Shown here in pieces: positions 36,752 through 47,107 of a DNA stretch of 47,107 nucleotides. The DNA is from an uncultured Ectothiorhodospiraceae bacterium (GTDB taxonomy: Bacteria > Pseudomonadota > Gammaproteobacteria > Nitrococcales > Nitrococcaceae): contig CAJXND010000002.1 of the NCBI GenBank assembly GCA_913056385.1, positions 1 through 47,107 of the forward strand, given 5' to 3'. A model generated the notes under the pieces. The model saw only the letters and a program-made list of their open reading frames with translations. It had not been told where the DNA came from and searched no databases. The position numbers and the translations under genes were made by a program. Position 1 is the stretch's first letter; each line of letters opens with the position of its first letter.

Positions 36752-39700
36752 ATGTCGCCAGCGTTTGTTCATCTCCACCTGCATACCGAATTCTCGCTGA
36801 TCGACGGGACCGTGCGGGTCAAGCCGCTGGTCGAGGCAGCCGCCCGTGAGGGAATGCCGGCGGTCGCAGTGTCCGACCAGGGCAATCTCTTCGGCATGGT
36901 CAAGTTCTACAGCGCCGCAGTCTCGGCCGGCGTGAAGCCGATTATCGGTGCCGACCTGCGTATCGCCGACGCCGACCGGGATGGCCACCATGTGCTCACC
37001 TTTCTATGCATGGATGACGCCGGCTACGCCAACCTCACGCGGTTGATCACGGCGAGCTATCTGGACGGGCAGGGGGAGGGGCTGCCGCTGGTGGATCGGC
37101 GGTGGCTCGACGACTGGAGCGCCGGGCTGATCGTGCTCTCCGGCGGGGCCCGCGGTGATATCGGCGAGGCGCTGGTCTCGGGTAACGGCGATCTTGCCCA
37201 TCGCCGGCTTGCCTTCTGGCGGGAGCGTTTCGGCGATCGCTTTTACCTGGAATTGCAGCGCACGGAACGCCCTGGCGACGAGGCCCATGTGCACGCCGCG
37301 GTGGCGCTCGCTGCGGAGACCGGCACGCCGGTGGTTGCCACCAATGACGTGCGCTTTCTGGAACGGGGCGACTACGAGGCCCACGAGGCAAGGGTCTGCA
37401 TCCACGACGGCCGCATCCTTCACGATCAGGATCGCCCCCGGCACTACAGCGACGCGCAATATCTGCGCAGCCCCGCCGAAATGGTCGAGCGGTTTGCCGA
37501 TATCCCGGAGGCCATCGACAACACCGTGGCCATCGCCCAGCGCTGCAATCTCTCGCTGACTCTCGGCCAGAACGTCCTCCCCGACTTCCCGGTACCCGGT
37601 GAGCAGACCATCGAGGATTACCTGCGGGCGGAGTCGCGGACGGGCCTGGCCCGCCGGATCGAGCGGCTCGGTACGCCCGGTGGCGAGGCGTCCGATTACT
37701 ACGCGCGTCTTGATCATGAACTCGATGTGATCATCCAGATGGGCTTCCCCGGATACTTCCTGATCGTGGCCGACTTCATTCGCTGGGCCAAGTCACGGGA
37801 TATCCCCGTGGGGCCGGGACGCGGATCGGGTGCTGGATCGCTCGTGGCTTACGCGCTGGATATAACCGATCTGGATCCATTGCGTTACGATCTTCTCTTC
37901 GAGCGCTTTCTGAATCCCGAGCGGGTCTCCATGCCGGATTTCGATGTCGATTTCTGCATGGAGAAACGCGACCAGGTCATCGACTACGTCGCCGAGCGCT
38001 ACGGCCGCGAGAAGGTCTCCCAGATCGCGACCCACGGGACCATGGCCGCGCGGGCAGTGGTTCGGGATGTCGGCCGGGTGCTCGGGCACGGCTACGGCTA
38101 CGTCGATCGTATCGCCAAGATGATTCCCTTCGAGATCGGTATGACCCTGGACAAGGCCCTGGCCCAGGAGGCCGATCTGCGTGAGCTCGCCGAACAGGAC
38201 GAGGATGTGGGCTTCCTGCTCGATCTGGCGGGGCGGCTCGAGGGGCTGTCACGCAATGTCGGCAAGCATGCCGGCGGCGTGGTGATCGCCCCCAGTGATC
38301 TCACCGATTTCGCACCGCTTTTCTGCGAACCGGATGGCAGTGGCCTGGCGACGCAGTACGACAAGGACGACGTCGAGGCGGTGGGGCTGGTCAAGTTCGA
38401 CTTCCTCGGACTGCGCACGCTCACCATCATCGACTGGACCGTGAAGGCGGTGAATGCGCTCCGGGAGGCCCGTGGCGAAGACGCGCTGGATATCGCCACG
38501 ATCCCGCTCGACGACAAACAGACGTTCGACCGGCTGAAGGAATGCCAGACAACGGCGGTCTTCCAGCTGGAATCCCGAGGGATGAAGGATCTGATCCGGC
38601 GCCTGCGCCCGGACAGTTTCGAGGATATCGTCGCGCTGGTCGCTCTGTTCCGGCCCGGCCCCCTGCAGTCGGGCATGGTCGAGGACTTCATCGACCGCAA
38701 GCATGGCCGCAAGCCGGTGGCCTATCCGACGCCGGAACTCCATCATGATGCGCTCAAGCCTATCCTCCAGCCCACCTACGGGGTGATCCTCTACCAGGAG
38801 CAGGTCATGCAGATCGCCCAGGCGGTCGGCGGCTACAGCCTGGGCGAGGCGGATCTGCTGCGCCGGGCCATGGGCAAGAAAAAGCCCGAGGAGATGGCCA
38901 AGCAGCGCAGCATCTTCCTTGAGGGGGCGAAGGGGCAGGGCCTGAAGGCCGAGCATGCCGAGGGGCTGTTCGACCTGATGGAGAAGTTCGCGGGCTATGG
39001 CTTCAACAAATCGCATTCCGCGGCCTATGCGCTCCTGTCCTACCAGACGGCCTGGCTCAAGGCGCACTATCCCTCGGCCTTCATGGCGGCGGTGCTGTCC
39101 TCCGACATGGACAATACCGACAAGGTGGTCACGCTCATCGACGAGTGTCGCGCCATGTCCCTCGAGGTGGCACCCCCGGATGTCAATCGCTCGGACTGGA
39201 TGTTCCGCGCCCCGGATGATGGCGGGGTGGTCTACGGTCTGGGCGCGGTCAAGGGCGTTGGCCATTCCGCCGTGGAGGCGGTTGTCGAGGCCCGGCGGGA
39301 GAGCGGTGCCTTCCGGGATCTCCATGATCTCTGCCGACGGGTGGACCTGCGCCGGGTCAACCGCCGGGTCCTCGAGGCGCTCATCCGTTCGGGCAGCCTG
39401 GATGGCATCACGCCGAACCGGGCGACGGCCATGGTGAACCTGCCGAATGCCCTGCAGGCGGCCGAGCAGCAGAGCCGCAACACGGAGCTCGGCCAGGATG
39501 ATCTGTTCGGCCTGGGCGCGCCGACGGGCGGGGATGCAGACGGGGCCGACGATCATCCGCTCGAGCAGGTGGCGGAATGGCCGGAGCGCGAGCGACTGGC
39601 GGCTGAGAAGGAAACCCTCGGGCTCTACCTCACCGGCCACCCGATCACTGAGCAGGAGGAGGAACTGTCGGGCTTCGTCAGCTGCCGGCTCAACGAGGCC

Positions 39701-40282
39701 GGCGCCGGCCTGGAGCGCAGTGCCGGGCGTCGCGACAGCGAGCAGCGCGTGGTGCTGGCGGGTCTGGTGGTGGCGGCACGCAGCCGGATTACCCAGAGTG
39801 GCAGGCGGCTGGGATTCGTGACGCTGGATGATCGGACCGCTCGCATGGAGATTGTCCTGTTCGGGGATGTCTACCAGCGCCACCGTCACCTGCTTGAGAA
39901 GGATCGACTCATCGTGGTGGAAGGGGACCTCGGCTACGATGAATTCAGCGACGGCTATCGCGTGTCGGCGGAACGGGTGTACGACCTGTCGGGCGCCCGC
40001 CTCCATTTCGCCCGGCGGCTGGTGCTGCGGGTCGATGCCGAGCAGGCCGGCAACGGTTTCGTGCCGGCGCTGCAGCAGGCACTGGCGCCCTACCAGCAAG
40101 GCGAATGCAGCGTGTGTATCGACTATGAAGGCCCGGATGTCTGCGCCCGGGTCCGCCTCGGCGAGGCATGGCGGGTCCGTCCCGAACCCGAGTTGATGAG
40201 TGCACTGTCACAGTTGCTGCCGGCGGACCGGGTCGCCGTCGACTACCGGCGCCAGGCGCGTGGTACGATCTGGCAATCTTGA
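36752..40282 (+). CDS. dnaE: DNA polymerase III alpha subunit
   Basis: Replicative polymerase, 1176 residues (E. coli 1160), from the ATG at 36752 behind GGAAGGA. The N-terminal PHP domain begins FVHLHLHTEFSLIDG. The C-family polymerase core has PGRGSGAGSLVAY and MPDFDVDFCMEKRDQ with catalytic Asp residues near 395. KKKPEEMAKQR and the fingers region GYGFNKSHSAAYALLSYQTA are present. The internal clamp-binding motif QDDLFG lies near 915, followed by an OB domain (VVLAGLVVAARSRITQSGRR) and a C-terminal tail. In E. coli it follows rnhB directly; here three minus-strand genes lie between, so it needs its own promoter. Confidence 0.98.
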   Translation: MSPAFVHLHLHTEFSLIDGTVRVKPLVEAAAREGMPAVAVSDQGNLFGMVKFYSAAVSAGVKPIIGADLRIADADRDGHHVLTFLCMDDAGYANLTRLITASYLDGQGEGLPLVDRRWLDDWSAGLIVLSGGARGDIGEALVSGNGDLAHRRLAFWRERFGDRFYLELQRTERPGDEAHVHAAVALAAETGTPVVATNDVRFLERGDYEAHEARVCIHDGRILHDQDRPRHYSDAQYLRSPAEMVERFADIPEAIDNTVAIAQRCNLSLTLGQNVLPDFPVPGEQTIEDYLRAESRTGLARRIERLGTPGGEASDYYARLDHELDVIIQMGFPGYFLIVADFIRWAKSRDIPVGPGRGSGAGSLVAYALDITDLDPLRYDLLFERFLNPERVSMPDFDVDFCMEKRDQVIDYVAERYGREKVSQIATHGTMAARAVVRDVGRVLGHGYGYVDRIAKMIPFEIGMTLDKALAQEADLRELAEQDEDVGFLLDLAGRLEGLSRNVGKHAGGVVIAPSDLTDFAPLFCEPDGSGLATQYDKDDVEAVGLVKFDFLGLRTLTIIDWTVKAVNALREARGEDALDIATIPLDDKQTFDRLKECQTTAVFQLESRGMKDLIRRLRPDSFEDIVALVALFRPGPLQSGMVEDFIDRKHGRKPVAYPTPELHHDALKPILQPTYGVILYQEQVMQIAQAVGGYSLGEADLLRRAMGKKKPEEMAKQRSIFLEGAKGQGLKAEHAEGLFDLMEKFAGYGFNKSHSAAYALLSYQTAWLKAHYPSAFMAAVLSSDMDNTDKVVTLIDECRAMSLEVAPPDVNRSDWMFRAPDDGGVVYGLGAVKGVGHSAVEAVVEARRESGAFRDLHDLCRRVDLRRVNRRVLEALIRSGSLDGITPNRATAMVNLPNALQAAEQQSRNTELGQDDLFGLGAPTGGDADGADDHPLEQVAEWPERERLAAEKETLGLYLTGHPITEQEEELSGFVSCRLNEAGAGLERSAGRRDSEQRVVLAGLVVAARSRITQSGRRLGFVTLDDRTARMEIVLFGDVYQRHRHLLEKDRLIVVEGDLGYDEFSDGYRVSAERVYDLSGARLHFARRLVLRVDAEQAGNGFVPALQQALAPYQQGECSVCIDYEGPDVCARVRLGEAWRVRPEPELMSALSQLLPADRVAVDYRRQARGTIWQS

Positions 40283-40298
40283 CTGAAGGAGCGCGACA

Positions 40299-41264
40299 TT
40301 GGCGTCCAGCGACCTGAATTTTCTCGAATTCGAGCGGCCCATCGCGGAGCTCGAGGCAAAGATCGAGGAATTGCGTTACGTCAGTGACGATGCCGAGGTC
40401 AGCATCAGCGAAGAGCTCACCCGGCTGCAGGCGAAGAGCCGCCAGCTGACAGAGCAGATCTTCCGCAACCTGACGCCCTGGCAGGTCTCGCAGCTCGCCC
40501 GGCATCCGCATCGTCCGTACGCCCGAGACTACATCGACGCGATCTTCACCGATTTCGAAGAACTCCACGGTGACCGTGCCTATGCCGACGATGCCGCCAT
40601 CATCGGCGGCCTGGCACGGCTCGACGGCCAACCGGTGATGGTCGTTGGTGAGCAGAAGGGGCGCGACACCCGGCAGAAGGTCGCCCGCAATTTCGGCATG
40701 CCGCGCCCGGAAGGCTATCGCAAGGCGAAACGCCTGTTCGAGATGGCCGAGCGGTTCTCCCTGCCGGTGTTCACCTTCATCGACACCCCGGGGGCTTATC
40801 CCGGCGTTGGCGCCGAGGAGCGCGGCCAGAGCGAGGCCATCGCACACAACCTCTTCCTGCTCTCGCAGCTGCGCACCCCGGTGATCTGTACGGTCATCGG
40901 CGAGGGTGGCTCCGGCGGTGCGCTGGCGATCGGCGTCGGAGACCGGCTGCTCATGCTCGAGTACAGCACCTATTCGGTGATCTCGCCGGAGGGCTGCGCC
41001 TCCATTCTCTGGAAGAGCGCGGACAAGGCGGCGGAGGCCGCCGATGCGATGGGCATTACCGCCACGAGGCTCAACGAACTGGGCCTCGTCGACGAACTCA
41101 TCGAAGAGCCGCTCGGCGGCGCCCATCGCGACTGGGCCGAGACCGCTCGACGGCTGGGTGAGGCGCTGCGGCGACATCATGCCGAGGTGGCGGCACTGGA
41201 TGGGGATACCATGTGTTCGCAGCGCTACGAGCGTTTGATGGCGCTTGGGCATTTCAAGGAATAA
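40299..41264 (+). CDS. accA: Acetyl-CoA carboxylase carboxyltransferase subunit alpha
   Basis: Transfers CO2 from carboxybiotin to acetyl-CoA with AccD. 321 residues. The start is TTG (40299-40301) with AAGGAG about 8 bases upstream, and family homology begins right there ([20 protein letters not shown]). Crotonase-fold blocks: [74 protein letters not shown] and [14 protein letters not shown]. It follows dnaE by 16 bases, as in E. coli. Confidence 0.97.
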   Translation: MASSDLNFLEFERPIAELEAKIEELRYVSDDAEVSISEELTRLQAKSRQLTEQIFRNLTPWQVSQLARHPHRPYARDYIDAIFTDFEELHGDRAYADDAAIIGGLARLDGQPVMVVGEQKGRDTRQKVARNFGMPRPEGYRKAKRLFEMAERFSLPVFTFIDTPGAYPGVGAEERGQSEAIAHNLFLLSQLRTPVICTVIGEGGSGGALAIGVGDRLLMLEYSTYSVISPEGCASILWKSADKAAEAADAMGITATRLNELGLVDELIEEPLGGAHRDWAETARRLGEALRRHHAEVAALDGDTMCSQRYERLMALGHFKE

Positions 41265-42594
41265 CCCGCCACGCAACGCGCTTCCCGACCCGGCACAGCT
41301 CGCCGCTGCCTTGCCGGGGGATGCCGGGGGTTGTGTCGTTGCCTTCAGCGGCGGGCTCGACTCGACCGTGCTTCTGCACCTCGCCACGCAGGCGGACCGG
41401 CCGGTCCGTGCCATCCATGTCCACCATGGCCTGCAGGCCGGGGCCGACGAGTGGACGGGACATTGCAGCCGGGTATGCGAGGGTCTCGGCGTTGCCCTGA
41501 CGGTGGCCCGGGCCAACCCTGCCGAAATCGGGCGCGGGCTTGAAGATGCGGCGCGTGAGGCGCGCTATGCCGCGATTGCCGCCCGGCTCCAGGCGGGCGA
41601 GTGCCTTCTGACCGCCCACCATGCCGACGATCAGCTCGAGACCCTGTTGTTGCGCATGATGCGGGGGACTGGACCGGACGGACTCGCAGGGATTCCGGCG
41701 CGTCGTCGGTTTGGCCCCGGCTGGCTGGTCCGCCCGTTGCTGGACGTCCCGCGCGAGCGACTCCGCGATTATGCTCATGCCCATGATTTGCGCTGGGTGG
41801 AGGACCCCAGCAATGCTGACGTCGCCCGGGATCGCAATTATCTTCGTCACCGGGTTATCCCGCTGTTGACCGCCCGCTGGCCAGCAAGTGCCGCGGCGGG
41901 GGGGCGACTGGCGAGGCATTCGGTGCAGCAGCGCGATGCCCTGCGGATGTTGCTGGCGGAGCATCGTCGGCGCTGGCCGGGTCCCGGGGATGGTCCACTA
42001 CCCGTCGATGCGCTGCGGCAGAGCGATTCGTGCGTGCGCCCGGCGCTGATGCGGGAGTGGCTGCGCGACGGGGGGTTGGTCGTCCCCGGGAGCTCCCGCC
42101 TTGAGCGCGGGCTGGAAATGCTGCTGTATGCCGTCGGGGACCGCCAACCCGCAATGGTCTGGGGGAACTGCCAGGTGCGGCGCCACGGTGGATGGCTCTA
42201 TCGACTGCCCTGGCCACTACCGGCCGTACCGGATCCCGCGCCGGCTGATGCGAAGGGCAGCCCCTGGCGGGACGGAACCGGTGACGTCGTTTTTAACGCC
42301 GACCCGGGCCCGGGGTTGTGGATCAGGACGCCGCGCCCGGGCGAGCGGTTGACCATGCCGCAGCGTCCGGCCAAGCCGATCAAGGAATTGCTGCGCGAGG
42401 CGGGGATCCTCCCCTGGTGGCGTCCGCGCCTGCCGCTCCTCGAGAACGGCGATGGCGAGGTGCTCGCGGTCGCGGGGCTCGGCCTCACGGCGGCGGGTCG
42501 AGCGGCCTGCGGGGCGGAGTGCGCGGCGCCATGCTGGACCGCGCGGAAACGGCCTGACGGCCCCGACTGGGCGTGGTTCGCGCCACCGGGTTGA
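41245..42594 (+). CDS. tilS: tRNA(Ile)-lysidine synthase
   Basis: Changes C34 of the CAU-anticodon tRNA-Ile to lysidine, so that it reads AUA. The N-terminal PP-loop ATPase has [13 protein letters not shown] and [10 protein letters not shown], then [20 protein letters not shown] and [29 protein letters not shown] and a C-terminal domain ([24 protein letters not shown]) complete it. The start is uncertain: a TTG at 41245 overlapping accA by 20 bases gives 449 residues, while a TTG at 41311 would leave only about 12 residues before the PP-loop. No clear ribosome site marks either. Confidence 0.93.
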   Translation: MGISRNNPPRNALPDPAQLAAALPGDAGGCVVAFSGGLDSTVLLHLATQADRPVRAIHVHHGLQAGADEWTGHCSRVCEGLGVALTVARANPAEIGRGLEDAAREARYAAIAARLQAGECLLTAHHADDQLETLLLRMMRGTGPDGLAGIPARRRFGPGWLVRPLLDVPRERLRDYAHAHDLRWVEDPSNADVARDRNYLRHRVIPLLTARWPASAAAGGRLARHSVQQRDALRMLLAEHRRRWPGPGDGPLPVDALRQSDSCVRPALMREWLRDGGLVVPGSSRLERGLEMLLYAVGDRQPAMVWGNCQVRRHGGWLYRLPWPLPAVPDPAPADAKGSPWRDGTGDVVFNADPGPGLWIRTPRPGERLTMPQRPAKPIKELLREAGILPWWRPRLPLLENGDGEVLAVAGLGLTAAGRAACGAECAAPCWTARKRPDGPDWAWFAPPG

Positions 42595-46493
<3,899 letters not shown>

Positions 46494-46501
46494 TCCGGTC
46501 C

Positions 46502-46780
46502 ATGCGCTGGCTGGCCGCGGGGCTGCTTTTACTCCTGCTCCTGCTGCAGTCACGGCTGTGGCTGGGTGAGGGGAGCATCCCCGAGGTCATGCATCTGCGC
46601 GAGGCGGTGGAGGCGCAGCGCGTCGAGAATGCGCAGCTGGATGAGCGTAATAGAGCGCTTGCAGCCGACGTTGCGGACCTGCGCCAGGGAATGGATGGCG
46701 TCGAGGAACGGGCACGACGAGATCTCGGCATGATCGGCGAGGATGAGCAGTTCTATCGGGTGATCGAGCCCGATGAATAG
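46502..46780 (+). CDS. ftsB: Cell division protein FtsB
   Basis: Small bitopic divisome protein that works with FtsL and FtsQ. 92 residues. A short N-terminal cytoplasmic end, one membrane helix (WLAAGLLLLLLLLQSRLW), then a periplasmic coiled coil with heptads (REAVEAQRVENAQLDERNRA, LAADVADLRQG) and the FtsB end block ERARRDLGMIGEDEQFYRV. Position between eno and ispD is the conserved FtsB location. It overlaps ispD by 8 bases. Confidence 0.95.
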   Translation: MRWLAAGLLLLLLLLQSRLWLGEGSIPEVMHLREAVEAQRVENAQLDERNRALAADVADLRQGMDGVEERARRDLGMIGEDEQFYRVIEPDE

Positions 46781-47107
46781 GCCGCGTTACTGGGGTGTGG
46801 TCGCCGCCGCGGGACAGGGACGACGGATGGCCAGCGACGACCTGCCCAAGCAATATCATCGCCTCGCCGGGCGGAGCGTCCTCGCCTGGTCGGTGGACGC
46901 GCTACGGCAAATATCGGGCGTGGCCGGAGTTATGGTGGTCAGGGCCCGGGGGGATGATCGCGACTGGGCGCGGCTGGGTCTGGAGAGCGCCGCGGATGTG
47001 CGTAGCTGCCGGGGTGGTCGCACCCGTCAGGCATCGGTGCTCGCGGGGCTTGAGGCGCTGCGTGACTGGGGAGCGGCGGACGGGGATCGCATCCTGATTC
47101 ATGATGC
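46773..47107 (+). CDS. ispD: 2-C-methyl-D-erythritol 4-phosphate cytidylyltransferase (3' truncated)
   Basis: Third step of the MEP pathway. The frame opens at the ATG at 46773 inside ftsB and runs to the window edge (about 111 residues visible). It starts WGVVAAAGQGRRMASDDLPKQ, the CTP-binding loop (AAAGxGxRM...PKQ) of IspD, continues with YHRLAGRSVLAWSVDAL and GRTRQASVLAGLEAL, and stops at ILIHDA, the conserved HDA just before the next substrate block. Together with dxr at 24311 this puts two isoprenoid genes in the window. Confidence 0.95.
   Translation, partial: MNRPRYWGVVAAAGQGRRMASDDLPKQYHRLAGRSVLAWSVDALRQISGVAGVMVVRARGDDRDWARLGLESAADVRSCRGGRTRQASVLAGLEALRDWGAADGDRILIHD

Noticed and set aside
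38249-40099. Long open frame antisense to dnaE
   Set aside because: Same effect: it runs opposite a certain dnaE and shows no recognisable motif.

Overview
This window looks like a stretch of chromosome from a high-GC, very compact gammaproteobacterium. The evidence is the gene order (bamE/fur/recN; hrcA-grpE-dnaK-dnaJ; map-glnD-dapC-dapD-dapE; rpsB-tsf-pyrH-frr-uppS-cdsA-dxr-rseP-bamA-skp-lpxD-fabZ-lpxA-lpxB-rnhB; dnaE-accA-tilS-pyrG-kdsA-eno-ftsB-ispD) and the ANDDNYALAA tmRNA tag. By eye, roughly 97% of the bases are in genes. Many genes overlap by a few bases and no gene-free stretch exceeds 300 bases. A halophilic member of the Ectothiorhodospiraceae/Chromatiales is my best guess, from style only and not proven.

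Layout. Bases 1-482 hold the 3' end of an MFS (MHS-type) transporter. Bases 625-1587 (minus strand) hold smpB, then ssrA (tmRNA), then its terminator, which together form the trans-translation ribosome-rescue module. Bases 1708-2835 carry ratA and rnfH converging on bamE; fur is divergent from bamE and converges on recN and nadK. Bases 5955-11032 are a heat-shock operon, hrcA-grpE-dnaK-dnaJ. It has a CIRCE operator in front of hrcA and a consensus-perfect sigma-32 promoter at the very end of hrcA, so both negative (HrcA) and positive (RpoH) control are written in the DNA. A strong hairpin separates dnaK from dnaJ.

Bases 11034-16057 carry lysine/diaminopimelate genes in two converging arms: dapB plus a FAD oxidoreductase on the plus strand, and dapC-dapD-dapE, behind map and glnD, on the minus strand. 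Bases 19532-33793 are the long plus-strand operon that makes ribosomal proteins, elongation factor, UMP kinase, undecaprenyl diphosphate, CDP-diacylglycerol, isoprenoid precursor, the BAM machine and the first steps of lipid A.

Bases 33783-36648 (minus strand) interrupt the usual rnhB-dnaE junction with a three-gene operon: a second LpxA, a Gfo/Idh/MocA oxidoreductase and a DegT/DnrJ/EryC1-type aminotransferase. The two enzymes match the GnnA/GnnB pair known from Acidithiobacillus, which turns UDP-GlcNAc into its 3-amino analogue, and the second LpxA would acylate that analogue. The cell would then have two parallel entries to lipid A, one ester-linked and one amide-linked. The two LpxA proteins also differ at the residue that sets acyl-chain length (Met in one, Gly in the other). 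This is the most interesting system in the window.

Bases 36752-47107 continue with dnaE, accA, tilS, pyrG, kdsA (metal-dependent class), eno, ftsB and the start of ispD, which runs off the end of the window.
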